A stretch of 64,000 nt of DNA from JAACFF01 sp963807975 (GTDB lineage: Bacteria; Chloroflexota; Anaerolineae; Promineifilales; Promineifilaceae). Numbering within the stretch: position 1 is the stretch's first letter; each line of letters opens with the position of its first letter. The position numbers were made by a program, and so were the translations under genes. The notes under the pieces were generated by a model that saw only the letters and a list, made by a program, of their open reading frames with translations, made no database searches and had not been told where the DNA came from. The DNA lies in NCBI GenBank assembly GCA_963807975.1, contig CAWEDV010000002.1, positions 248,001 to 312,000 of the forward strand. The letters are read 5' to 3'. Below, one piece after another: positions 10,831 to 20,758 of this stretch.

Positions 10831-11813
10831 CCCTCGATATCGAATGAGATACTTAATCTGCCGCAATTGATTTTTACCCCGCATCATGGGATACCAACGA
10901 AGCTTGGCGCCTGATCGTTCATAACCTGCAATCGCCATCTCATGCTGGAGCAGATTTTCAATCGCGCTCACCTCTTTCTGGCTCAACCGCGATTTCCACT
11001 TCCCTCAATGCGGAACTGTATACCTTAAATTCTTTCTTCCCTGACTCTGGATTACCGCCCCACGGAACACGCCCATGTCCCTTTGTTGGTGTTGCGGTGA
11101 TCTCGTGTGGGTCAAGATCGAGAAAAGCCAAAATGCTCGCCATCATTTTGTCTGGATTAGAAACCACATCTTCATATTTAATGACCAGATAGTTGGACTC
11201 ACCAACATCACCCAAATTCTCTTTAAGCTGAAGTACTGACCGTCCCCAAGCGAAGGCAAAGGCATCAATCGCAGTAACAGGCCGGTTATTCTTCTCGTCC
11301 CGCGCTTTATACGATGCATAGACATCACGCGGATCGCGCACAACGTGAACATATTTAGCCGTAGGCCACCACTCACGATAGCGTTTATGCAAATATTCGT
11401 GCGACAATGTCTTGTCGAACCCAACCGCGCGTCTGCTCTTGCAGCGTACCAGAGATCTCCCCCAAGGCCCAATAATAGGATTCCATGAAATCTTTGGGCG
11501 TTCCGCCTAACTGCCGTGCACGGGTGCGAAATGCTTGTTTAAACTCAACAATGGAAATATGTGCTAAATAATCCTTGTAGTATTGACTTTTTTCGTTAAA
11601 GATATGGGAGATCATGTGTAATTCAGCAAACTCAATTTGTTGGTCAAAGGTAAGCTTGTTCGCCCGCTGATAATATTTGTAGAAATGGGAATCAGCCACA
11701 TCAATGATCAACTGCGGGTGCCCATCGAGCAAGCTCTGAACCAATGTGGTGCCGGAACGCGGGATGCTTAGAATGAATACCGGTGTCAGAGTATCAAAAG
11801 CTAATTCTGTCAT
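10825..11813 (-). pseudogene. Sulfotransferase family protein, two frameshifts
   Basis: From the ATG at 11813 it opens MTELAFDTLTPVFILSIPRS then GTTLVQSLLDGHPQL, the PAPS-binding loop. A frame change near 11400 leads to KYVHVVRDPRDVYASYKARD (3'-phosphate site) and YLVIKYEDVVSNPDKMM, and a second near 10960 leads to AIENLLQHEMAIAGYERSGA before the TAG at 10825-10827. About 328 residues, normal for the family. The ATG overlaps the stop of the DUF5672 gene (ATGA at 11810-11813), which suggests coupled translation and argues that the indels are not old. It differs from the sulfotransferase at 2093-3043, so two sulfation steps are likely. Confidence 0.82.
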
Positions 11814-12596
11814 GAGCTTAAAAGATAAGGTTCCCAGAACGAACGATCCCACTTTGGCCAGGCGTGTGCACCAAAGGGAAGCCGGTGATCGTTCTGCTCA
11901 AAACAGTAGCGTGGATGAGCCTCAAAGGCGAATTGCAATCCATACGAGACGGGCGCAATGGAAAATGAAGGATCAAATAATCAGCCCGATCAGACCAAAA
12001 CAGATCTTCGTTCAACGTATAATGACCTGCGTACCAGTCCACCCCCGTCTTGCAGCACGAAGCACCTGCAATCGTTTTTTTATATTCGCCAACGGGTACG
12101 TCTGGCATCATATCGTTCCACATTGCGTCCAAATTTGGTATTTTGTCACTCGTTAGTACTCTCAAAGTCGCAGCTACGTTTCGTAAACTTAAGCCGCCGT
12201 TGCCGACTCGCGAAAAACCCAAACTTGGATCAGATTTTGAAGCGAAAAAGGGGGCTCCAATATAGCTCCATCCTTGATTGCACCATGTGGACAAATCAGA
12301 CGATAGGGCTAGGCAATCAAATTGATAAATCAAGATATACTCGAAATCTTGAAATTGCTCATAAAATTCCCGTGAAAGCAAAAGACGGCTATAAGCTGGA
12401 ATACTATCGAAGTGATTGGTGGCGACTCTTTCTTTCGCACCCCCACATACTGGTGGCTCTAATCCAATTGGCACAATCATAATAACATCCTGAAGACCAA
12501 GAGATTGGCGTTTGAGATGGCGCCACATGATAACAATTGGTCGGCCGAAAGCATCGGGCTGAAATACGGCACTAAAATTGCAACATGGTTACTCAT
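11810..12596 (-). pseudogene. DUF5672 family protein (putative glycosyltransferase), two frameshifts
   Basis: From the ATG at 12596 the protein begins MSNHVAILVPYFSPMLSADQ and shifts frame near 12530 into the long open piece. There one reads FDSIPAYSRLLLSREFYEQF, YEYILIYQFDCLAL-type motifs (EYILIYQFDCLALSSDL), WSYIGAPFF and RVGNGGLSLRNV, the conserved core of DUF5672. A second shift near 12000 restores the family's C-terminus, QFAFEAHPRYCFEQNDHRLP, FGAHAWPKWDRSFW, and the stop that overlaps the sulfotransferase ATG. DUF5672 proteins are found in glycan clusters and have a GT-A-like layout (Q-x-D motif as metal site), but activity is not established. Confidence 0.8.
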
Positions 12597-12732
12597 GAAT
12601 CCGGATTGCGGTTTCGTAGCCTTTGGTCGCAGTATCCTGCATGGCATCTTTCGCTAGTAAGGAAATTTGTGCCGTTACAATCGATGCACTCAGCAACCCA
12701 CTTTATGAACAGTTGGACACTCGTCAATCTAC

Positions 12733-13775
12733 TCAATAGTTACCATTTGTCGATTTGGCAAATCCCTCAAGTAATTCTCTCATGTTTTTTTTCACACCGG
12801 ATTGAATCTGGTATTTGAAATAGCCAAGAAGTGGCTCAAGAACAGTTTTGGCCCTTTCTGTAAAATTATTGGGGATAATCTCGAGATCGTCGCCAATATT
12901 CAGGATTTTCCTTGCGACATGGGGAAATTGTTCGGCAAAATATACGGTATAGAGTGCCTTTTCTTGTCTGACAGGGATTTTCTCCACCGAACAAATGGCG
13001 GATATTCCCTCTGTGTTTATGGATTTTCAGCGTCCACTGACTGATCCCTTCAAAAGAGGTTATTTGTTCCCGGAGCTTTTCCGGGGCAATAACCACATCA
13101 TAACCCCGTTGTAGTAATAGGACGTTAACCAGGTCGGCCCGTATCATAGATTCGCTCCTTGCTTGGGGAACGAACCACTTTAAAACTGAGATTCTCTTTT
13201 AGCCAAATGTCTCGTCGAATTACCAAACAATAGGAGCCCATCGGCTGCGTAACTTGCCCCTGCAAGTATGAAGGGACATATCCTCTTGGCATTAGGGACA
13301 CCACGGCGATATTGGGATCGGCTTGCATTTGCATAAACGCCCAGCGTAAGGGTTCAGGGTTAAGCAAAAAGACATCATCATCAGTGATAAAAACATAATC
13401 TGCGAGGCAAACATTCTCCATAAACCAATCCAGTTTCAGTCCATGGACGTGATTAAATATGGGGTATATTTCAGCATTGGGGGTGGAAGTCAATCTAAGG
13501 TGAAGATTCCCTGCGCAGTCGCCCACAATAATTCGGTGCGGCTGCAGAACCATGGCTCGTTCAATAAACGCAAACCACAGAGCAGTCAAGTTCGGGACGA
13601 CAGAAAAGGTGAGGCAATCCACACCGGGGCTGGACTCACTTCCTCTAGATTGTCCTCCTGTTCGCAGCTTCAATGAACCATAGGAACACCTTGCCAACGA
13701 GGGTAATCCTCCGTTATAGCGGTAAACAGCTTTCCAATTGCTCTGTAATGATCGAAGATCTGTTGCTACACTCAA
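12733..13775 (-). pseudogene. Putative GT-A fold glycosyltransferase, frameshifted
   Basis: Starting with TTG at 13775, just after the TylF-type gene's stop, the protein contains RIIVGDCAGNLHLRL and YVFITDDDVFLLNPEPLRWA, where the D-D-D stretch is a likely metal-binding motif, and MGSYCLVIRRDIW. A frame change near 13135 leads to ADLVNVLLLQRGYDVVIAPE and QWTLKIHKHRG, and another near 12990 to the C-terminal helical part (YFAEQFPHVARKILNIGDDL) ending at 12733. About 347 residues. I do not recognise a precise family; a GT-A enzyme acting in the polysaccharide pathway is inferred from the DDD motif and the neighbours. The 136 bases after it (12597-12732) hold no gene I can support. Confidence 0.6.
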
Positions 13776-13776
13776 T

Positions 13777-14469
13777 TTACAATCCTAAACGGAAGACGAC
13801 ACACTGACCGGTAGGCAGATAGCAAGGGCTTTCCGGCTTATCCCTAAAAAACTCGTCCACTGCCATCTTCGCGCCAGGGCAGCTTATATCCCCATAATCA
13901 TCAAAAACCATCATGCCTCCCGGCACGACGCGAGGGTAGTAAAAATGGCAGCAATCCATAACCGATTGGAAAATGTCAACATCAATATGGACCAGACAAA
14001 ATATCTTGTCTTCTATAGGAGCCGATGTAGCCGGAAAAATACCTGGGTAAAGAGTGACGTTGGCATTATCATCCAAGAAGCTCTGAACCTTTTGCAAAGA
14101 GGTGTCACCAAAATCGCCCTCTTTAAGTATATCTTTTTCTAAATCAGTTGGGGGTAAACCTTCAAATGTATCAAACAGATGTAGAGACTTGCTGTTCCGT
14201 GCACATAAGATAGCCAGCAATTTGGCTGTGCCGCCTTTGTATACACCAATCTCGGCCACCTCACCGCCCAGTTGGGCAGTCTGCCTGGCGTATTGATAGA
14301 GCATAAAACAACGCTTCTCAGATACCGCAGTGTGCAACCTAATCTGCTGATAAAGAGCCTGAAAGGCGTGATCATCGACCCACAAATGAATTGGGCTTGG
14401 TTTCCCTTTGGGATAAGGTTTAATCTGGTAACCTAGGTTTGCTGCAATATATTTAGCCAGCTTTTTCAT
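13777..14469 (-). CDS. TylF/MycF-type O-methyltransferase
   Basis: An intact 230-residue protein of the macrocin-O-methyltransferase family. It shows EVAEIGVYKGGTAKLLA (SAM-binding loop), LHLFDTFEGLPPTD, FCLVHIDVDIFQSVMDCCHF (metal-coordinating Asp residues) and GGMMVFDDYGDISCPGAKMA. These Mg-dependent enzymes methylate sugar hydroxyls, so this is probably a glycan decoration step. One of only two intact genes between 48 and 17000. It is followed after 1 base by the TTG start of the next gene. The 148 bases before its start (14470-14617) show nothing I can support. Confidence 0.88.
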   Translation of the reverse strand: MKKLAKYIAANLGYQIKPYPKGKPSPIHLWVDDHAFQALYQQIRLHTAVSEKRCFMLYQYARQTAQLGGEVAEIGVYKGGTAKLLAILCARNSKSLHLFDTFEGLPPTDLEKDILKEGDFGDTSLQKVQSFLDDNANVTLYPGIFPATSAPIEDKIFCLVHIDVDIFQSVMDCCHFYYPRVVPGGMMVFDDYGDISCPGAKMAVDEFFRDKPESPCYLPTGQCVVFRLGL

Positions 14470-14617
14470 TTCTATGTTTTTCCAATATCAGAATTTTTCT
14501 ATACACAGGAGACTTGGGTCAGGCTGGGTGCTTCTTTGGAGACACAGTTGATACTCCAGGGCTTTGAAACTAGCTCCAAGCTATCCTATCATTGCTGATA
14601 ATAGGCTTGCCGCGAAC

Positions 14618-15755
14618 TCATAAACAGGAGTCATAAACCCTCAGAGTTTCTCTAGTTGTTCGTTCCCAAGAGAATTGCAATGATCTTTCCTTACCTTTCA
14701 AGGTTCTTTCTGATTCACGCCCTTCAAACAACACTTGATCAAGCGCATAACGCAATTCATCCGTATCATTTGGATCAAAGTAAATCGGCACATCCTGTGC
14801 AATTTCCTCGGTTGAAGGAATCCTCGATGCCACAACTGGGCAGCCAGCAGTCATTGCTTCCAACAAGGGAATTCCAAATCCTTCGTACAGCGACGGGTAA
14901 ACAAATGCAGCGGCATTGCGATAAAGGTGTGCAAGCATCACATCTTCAACATACCCGACATTCTTCACATTTGTTTCTATCCCGAGATCTATAAGCAGCT
15001 GCCTCTCTTTTGGGGACCAATCTTTACCAGCCACTACGAGGGGCACCGATTTCCTCATATCCCAAACAGCAAATGCTTCAAGAAGTCGAGGAAAATTCTT
15101 ATTGAGAGATCTGTTTCCCAAATGGAAGAGATATGGAGTATTGTTTGGCGGATCTCCTGAAGTAGTATTGTGTTGGCATTCCTTAAAAACCGGGTCAGCG
15201 GCAAGATGCACGACATGAATTTTACTGGGGGGAATGGAGCAAAACTCCAACACGTCCAGTCGTGTAGCTTCCGAAATACAAATCACGGCGTCTGCCCTAT
15301 TTATACTGTTACGTTTATGCTTAACAAACAGACGATGCGTTTGCCGAAGTGAATAATGTGGGAAATCGTTCGTACGCCATATCTAAGACAGTTACGACAA
15401 CTGGTCCTGACCAGCTCTTCGGAACCTGATAATAAAAGGAATGCCAGATTGCACCGCTCCCGGTACCATAGTGACGACTGATGGTTTTCTGATATATCCT
15501 CTTATTTATTGCTGGTTCAATCCTACGTCCGAGATTACGAAGACGAAGGATCCGGAACGTTCGTTGTGGAATCTTTGTTCTGGCAATATTCGGATGCTCT
15601 GGTAGCGGATGTACTAGATCTACTGAAGTCAATATCTCGACATAGAGATCAGGATTCTGTTCACAAGCGATAGGGAGTGTTGCATCTATGATACGTGTTA
15701 CACCACCATGCAGTTGACGACTATATATTTGTCCATCCACAATAAGCTTGACCAT
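14618..15755 (-). pseudogene. GT4-family glycosyltransferase, frameshifted
   Basis: The N-terminal piece starts at 15755 (MVKLIVDGQIYSRQLHGGVT, a GT-B opening) and includes SGPVVVTVLDMAYERFP. After frame changes around 15300-15360, the second piece reads ICISEATRLDVLEF, YLFHLGNRSLNKNFPRLLEA, PLVVAGKDWSPKERQLL and PSLYEGFGIPLLEAMTAGCP, the GT4 donor-binding motif (E-G-F-G-x-P-x-L-E). It resembles mannosyl- or rhamnosyltransferases of the MtfA/WbpY type. About 379 residues. The region between it and the next upstream gene (15756-15989) shows short blocked frames only and no gene I can support. Confidence 0.8.
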
Positions 15756-15989
15756 AAATCCTAGCTTGTCACTTTCATTGATGGCTGCAGGCCAATTCTA
15801 AATGCAGAAGAGCCAGACCACTCCTGTCCAATCTGGAGAAAGTCTGTTTTCCGAATACGGCCCTAGATGACATCTTTACGATAACCACAACACCTGTTAT
15901 ATCTGCAACCACGCCAAATTTCTGGTCGATTTTGGTTTTGTATGCCAAGGATCGTTAAATTGGAAGTAATCAGTAACCATATTGGTACC

Positions 15990-17019
15990 TTATAACCATT
16001 CAGCCAGGGCACGCTTTAAACGTACACCGCTGCCTTGAAGTGATGCAGGAAGCGATCTTACTGCCCAATCATACAAAAGTCTGTTAACTGCATAATATGG
16101 ATCTAGACGTAAAGCGGATATGAAATACTTGACGGCCTGTTCCCACTGCCGTTCGTCTATAAGATGCTCGCCTTCCCGCCATTCAAGATGTGCCAGAGAT
16201 CTTCGAATTTGGCTGCGCACACTTCCGCTGATCGATTGATCTGACAGAAGTCGACGAAATACACAACGCTGCTCTCCTTTTACAGTGTGGGCAAGTTGAA
16301 TGCTCTTGCATCCCTCCCATCGCCGGTCCCTTGCCCAGTGCTCAGGCTACAAAAACGCCTCTCTAACAATCCAAAACGTATCCATAAATCCCAGTCAAGG
16401 ACTAAATTTAACGTGACATCAAGCGGTCCTACTTCTTGATAGATTGCCGCGTTAATAAATGTAGCCGGTTGGCCAATGCAAGAATAGCTAGGTGATATCA
16501 TTTCGTGTAATTCCAAGTATCACCTTTGAATCCGATAGAATCCCCACCATCTTCAATACATCGCAATGCCATAAATCAGCCCGGCTTCGGCTTATCCAAG
16601 AAAGCTCTTGCGCTGGAAGCAACTGTACCAGGATAGTAGATGTCATCAGAGTTTAGCCAAGCAATCAACTTGCCGTTCGCTCGTTCAAACCCTTTATTAA
16701 TTGCATCAGCCTGCCCTTCATCCCGTTCGCTGGTCCAGTATGTTAACCAGGGGCTGTACCTCTGAATGATCTCCAGGCTGTTATCGGAGGAGCCACCGTC
16801 CATCACAATATATTCGAGATTTGGGTACCCTTGGAGCAAAACTGACCGAATCGTCTCCTCGATATACTGTCCTTGATTATAAGATGGCGTGACGACGCTG
16901 ATACATGGCCATGGTGAACCATCCGCCATTCGCTCAGGCAATTGTGGCGTTTCCTCGGTCCAGGGCCATCCTTCCCGATCGGGAACCGGTGGCAGCTGGG
17001 CCAAATTAGGACACTGCAT
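15990..17019 (-). pseudogene. GT2-family glycosyltransferase, frameshifted
   Basis: Begins at 17019 (MQCPNLAQLPPVPDREGWPW) and contains CISVVTPSYNQGQYIEETIR, EYIVMDGGSSDNSLEIIQRY, DEGQADAINKGFERANGKLI and WLNSDDIYYPG (D-D metal site). Frame changes near 16570, 16345 and 16230 link this to TPSYSCIGQPATFINAAIYQ, LDWDLWIRFGLL and a C-terminal segment, RSLAHLEWREGEHLIDERQW, that looks like a TPR-type helical pair. The typical product adds one hexose to the growing chain. The first 14 bases overlap the end of the upstream GT4 gene. Paralogue of the gene at 9885-10830. Confidence 0.8.
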
Positions 17020-18298
17020 CGTGCCGCCTCAATTGGGTCAAGGACCCTTCGATCATCTTTTCATAAACTTCTACATATCGGCTCGCTTGCAGCTGCAAGG
17101 CATACTCGTTGGTAGCAATTTCCCGGCACGCGATGCCCATTTCGGTGCGAATGTTATCGTCTTTTAACAGTCTGATTATGGCAGCACGCAGCGCCCTCAC
17201 ATCGCCTGCGGCTGCCAAATATCCAGTGATATCTGGCCGCACCATATCAGGGATTCCACCAACCGAAAATCCTACCACTGGTGTTCCACAAGCCAATGAT
17301 TCCAGAACGGTATTGGGCAAATTATCTTGCAACGAACTAATTACAAAAACATCAGCTGCACTGTAAATCATAGCCAACATCCAATTTTGTTCTATTCTTC
17401 CCAGATGGCGGTGAGGCATCGTGGTAGGGACTTCAGGGTTACCATTCCCAATGGATAAGAGGTATGTATTGGAAGTTAAGTCGGCATGATCGAGAGCATC
17501 GCACAACAATGAGAAGCCCTTGCGCCTGTTATTTACGGAATCGGCAACGAACAAAATGACCCGACAGTCATTAGGTATATCAAGTGCCTGACGTGCCGCA
17601 CGATAATCAATAGGCCGAAAAACAGAGGTATCAATACCATACGGAATGACCGAAATCTCAAGCCCATCTAGAAGTGAGCTACTCGCTGCCAGTCCACCCA
17701 GCCAATGGGATGGTGCCGCAATTCGAAACTTATTCTTGTCTAGCTTCCTAAAAGTCTCCAATTTACGCAGCCAAATCCGGTGCGATAAATCTTTCTCACT
17801 TGTTGATCTCAGCTGTGGGCAGGCGCCACACCCGCGCATGTATCGATCACAGCCAGCATCATAATGACAGCCGCCGGTAAGAGCGTTCATATCGTGCAGA
17901 GTCCATACAATAGGTGATGAGACATATTCTAGAAACTCAGGCAAGTCAATAAAATCGGCGATCCAATGCAGATTAACAATATCTACCTTGTCCGTATAAG
18001 ATCGAACATATCCAGCATATTGCGTCCGGTCATCCGTAAAACGCTCATATCCTTTAGGGCGAGTTGCTTCATATGACGAGAAGTCACGCCGAATTTTCTG
18101 GCGGCGCATGAAACGCTGAATTCGATCGGTGAGATGCCGCGACGCATTGAAGCGCATAATATTGGGATCGTTACTTTTACGATTTATGACAACCATGCTT
18201 GAATCTAAATTCAAGCTCCTTAGACCTTTGTGTAAACGATAGCCCGCTCTTGCTGCGCCACCTGTGATGTCATTGGTACTGAAGTGAACTATTTTCAT
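17006..18298 (-). CDS. GT4-family glycosyltransferase (WcaC-like)
   Basis: An intact 430-residue GT-B protein. N-terminal domain: MKIVHFSTNDITGGAARAGY, then VNLHWIADFIDLPEF and WTLHDMNALTGGCHYDAGCD with a Cys-rich stretch (C-D-R-Y-M-R-G-C-G-A-C) typical of the WcaC-like group. C-terminal donor domain: NRRKGFSLLCDAL, SSLQDNLPNTVLESLACGTP and VGGIPDMV. It should transfer a hexose from a nucleotide sugar to the lipid-linked polysaccharide. Its ATG overlaps the stop of the FkbM gene by 4 bases (ATGA). It marks the point to the right of which all genes of the locus are in frame. Confidence 0.87.
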   Translation of the reverse strand: MKIVHFSTNDITGGAARAGYRLHKGLRSLNLDSSMVVINRKSNDPNIMRFNASRHLTDRIQRFMRRQKIRRDFSSYEATRPKGYERFTDDRTQYAGYVRSYTDKVDIVNLHWIADFIDLPEFLEYVSSPIVWTLHDMNALTGGCHYDAGCDRYMRGCGACPQLRSTSEKDLSHRIWLRKLETFRKLDKNKFRIAAPSHWLGGLAASSSLLDGLEISVIPYGIDTSVFRPIDYRAARQALDIPNDCRVILFVADSVNNRRKGFSLLCDALDHADLTSNTYLLSIGNGNPEVPTTMPHRHLGRIEQNWMLAMIYSAADVFVISSLQDNLPNTVLESLACGTPVVGFSVGGIPDMVRPDITGYLAAAGDVRALRAAIIRLLKDDNIRTEMGIACREIATNEYALQLQASRYVEVYEKMIEGSLTQLRRHDAVS

Positions 18299-19113
18299 GA
18301 TCGAAAGGCAAAGATATTCAACCGTTGATCCATGCCGATGCTGCTCGTTTCTTGCAAGAATGGCTTATTGACTACAAGTTCTGGGTGAATATGAATTCGA
18401 AACCCTGCGTGCCGCAGGATTTTTAAGATCTCATCTAAACGCTGATCTTGGTCAACGAACGAATGGTATTCAACAAAAATACGGTCAATTTGGTCGAGCG
18501 AGTCTCGGCAATCTATCAGTAATTCAACTTCAGCACCTTCAACATCTAACTTCAAGAGGTCTATTGGCTGGTTCAAGAAATCCTTAAGCCGAATGGCCGA
18601 CACAACTATCATTTCTTCGCTGCCGCTTGTGTGAGAAGTATTTATTCGACCAGCATCAGCGCCTTCTTCCCAAAATGGTAATTTATCATCATTAATCCAA
18701 ACCGCGCTTTGAATCAATTTCACTTTCTCGAGATTATTTTCTTCACAGTTTTGCCGCAGCGAAAAAAACGCTGAAGGAGATGGCTCAAACGCAATGATTC
18801 TGGATTTTGGAAACAGGTGCTTCCAATAGAAAACACTCTGTCCGATATTTGCACCGCAATCAATAATCGTAGGCTCCCCGTCTTGCGGTTCAAAACGATA
18901 TATCTCCCGCTCAAATATCTGATGGTACGAAGAGAGGAACGATGCAGCATCAATTATATGGAGGGGTTCACCAATCAAGTTAGTCACTGTGGGCTGATAG
19001 CGAGGCAGCCGTTTAAGTCGCTCTACTTCTCTCCCTTTCTGCTTATAGCTTTTGTCAAACAACCGTCTACGGGCAAGGACAAACTGATGGCGGATCAATT
19101 TCCATGTGTTCAT
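18295..19113 (-). CDS. FkbM-family methyltransferase
   Basis: 272 residues with the FkbM layout: TIIDCGANIGQSVFYWKHLF (SAM-binding), RIIAFEPSPSAFFSLRQNCE, then DLLKLDVEGAEVELL, the family hallmark near residue 195, and RIFVEYHSFVD. FkbM proteins methylate hydroxyl groups of sugars and polyketides, so a 2- or 3-O-methyl sugar in the polysaccharide is plausible. The ATGA overlap with the following glycosyltransferase suggests translational coupling. A non-coding gap of 127 bases (19114-19240) separates it from the upstream gene. Confidence 0.86.
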   Translation of the reverse strand: MNTWKLIRHQFVLARRRLFDKSYKQKGREVERLKRLPRYQPTVTNLIGEPLHIIDAASFLSSYHQIFEREIYRFEPQDGEPTIIDCGANIGQSVFYWKHLFPKSRIIAFEPSPSAFFSLRQNCEENNLEKVKLIQSAVWINDDKLPFWEEGADAGRINTSHTSGSEEMIVVSAIRLKDFLNQPIDLLKLDVEGAEVELLIDCRDSLDQIDRIFVEYHSFVDQDQRLDEILKILRHAGFRIHIHPELVVNKPFLQETSSIGMDQRLNIFAFRS

Positions 19114-19240
19114 TTACTTACACGCTGTCGGTTTGAGAACGGTGAATTTCAATATCTGGCGCCAGGTTTATCCCAAGATGCCACAACTTCCGCATCTGCA
19201 ACACAACGATTATTGATACCGCCCTTTCCTCAGGAGGTAT

Positions 19241-20755
19241 CTATATTGTAGAAAAATACGAACTCACACCCCTTTCATGTTTAGGAGTGCTTTCGCGCAG
19301 TTTTCTACACAATATCAATTGCCTTGGTGACTCAAATGAAGGCAAGATCTCTTTTATCTTAAAGCTGCTTTTCAGTTCTTTGACGAATTCATCTAATGTA
19401 TACCATTGAAACGAATCTGAATACCAAAGGGATACAAAGCGATCCTCTTTAGGAACAAACTCCACTAATAGCCATGTCTTTGTCAGTTGAGAGAAAGTAT
19501 TAACAATCTGCGTAAAATCTAGGGCCATTTTAAACACCATATGATGAACAAGGGCCAACGCCAGAACCATATCACGCGGCAAACGTTCGGTAGCTGGAAG
19601 CAGCCATCGATTCCCTAACCCATAACCCGGCGAAGGATTGGTAATATCCATGATTACCGGAGTTATGGCTGCGTCCTCCGACTTCGCTTCCCGATACAGA
19701 TTATCAATACTCGGTACGTCCGTATCGATTGCTATACAATGAATATCCTGCTTAGCAGCTAGCCGTGAATACCAACCTTGATTACATCCAATGTCCAGCA
19801 AAGTCTGTGGTTTAATATCTTCCAAAACCTTATTGAAATTAATATGTTTCGGCGTCCAAGCAGATTGATCATCAAAACGGGGGAAGGATGAGTCATAATA
19901 ATTTGACCACTCTGTCTTGGGAAACGTTAAAGGAATAGCCTCAATTTCTCGGCGAATCCGTTCAAAGAAATTGAGACGGGTGGCAAGAGTTACCGGTTGA
20001 TTATTTTGCTCATCCTCCAAGAATTGCCCACGCATATTTCGCAGAAGAGTACGTGCTGGAGATGGTATACTTTGTCGTATTTTGTTGGCCCCTTTCTGAA
20101 AGTAGTTCCTGCCATTCTGGCCAATAGTGTTCCAGATAGTCGGCTCGATTGTTCCATGTGGTCTCAATGCTATAAAGTCGTCTCTGATAATACCTTGAGC
20201 GTAATCATGTAAGAGCCAACGCGTAATCCCAAAATTCCCCATTGAATAGAGGTAAAGCGGATATAGAAAATACCTACTAAAGGCGTTCTTAGCCGGCCAA
20301 ATTGAATCTTCTGGCAAAAGCATTATTGAGCTGAAATCAACAAAAACAGGGTGACTTCCATCAAACAGAATATTGAAAGAATGAGCATCATGGGTTCCAA
20401 GTCCAAATTTAGCTAGTTCCATATTCAGATCAAGCAGGAGCAAGGCGGCGTCTTTCAGCATGTGAGGTGACCATTCATAAGGGTATGAAACAAAAGGCAA
20501 TCTTCGATGCTCAATGACAAATTCATAGCCTAGTAAAGATAGCGGAACTCGCTCTGTTTCTATAAGCAACCTTTTTTCAACAAGCCGTTCGACCGCTCCA
20601 CTTGTAAATAATTCTGTGTATATTTGAGCCGCCGGGGCCTTGATACCGCGGAACAGGCGACCATCCCATGAGAATAAACGTCCGTTACGATCACGAGAAG
20701 TAACAGAATGAGGTATTACTTCGTCTTTCGGTATATGCGTTTCGAAATCTTTCAT
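19241..20755 (-). CDS. Kinase-like domain fused to SAM-dependent methyltransferase
   Basis: 504 residues in two parts. Residues about 60-230 form a kinase-like domain with KFGLGTHDAHSFNILFDG (catalytic loop H-D-x5-N) followed by VFVDFSSI (metal-binding D-F). Residues about 300-480 form a class I methyltransferase with TLLDIGCNQGWYSRLA and HCIAIDTDVPSID, then DMVLALALVHHMVF. The order of domains recalls enzymes that cap O-antigen chains by phosphorylation and methylation (WbdD-type, where the kinase is C-terminal) and the fusion at 3053-4655. Its position right after Wzt, which in WbdD systems recognises the capped end, supports a role as chain terminator. That role is inferred. Confidence 0.72.
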   Translation of the reverse strand: MKDFETHIPKDEVIPHSVTSRDRNGRLFSWDGRLFRGIKAPAAQIYTELFTSGAVERLVEKRLLIETERVPLSLLGYEFVIEHRRLPFVSYPYEWSPHMLKDAALLLLDLNMELAKFGLGTHDAHSFNILFDGSHPVFVDFSSIMLLPEDSIWPAKNAFSRYFLYPLYLYSMGNFGITRWLLHDYAQGIIRDDFIALRPHGTIEPTIWNTIGQNGRNYFQKGANKIRQSIPSPARTLLRNMRGQFLEDEQNNQPVTLATRLNFFERIRREIEAIPLTFPKTEWSNYYDSSFPRFDDQSAWTPKHINFNKVLEDIKPQTLLDIGCNQGWYSRLAAKQDIHCIAIDTDVPSIDNLYREAKSEDAAITPVIMDITNPSPGYGLGNRWLLPATERLPRDMVLALALVHHMVFKMALDFTQIVNTFSQLTKTWLLVEFVPKEDRFVSLWYSDSFQWYTLDEFVKELKSSFKIKEILPSFESPRQLILCRKLRESTPKHERGVSSYFSTI

Positions 20756-20758
20756 ATA

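Noticed and set aside
15756..15989. Possible remnant gene on the minus strand between two glycosyltransferases
   Set aside because: Short open pieces exist in two frames but I could not tie them to a family.
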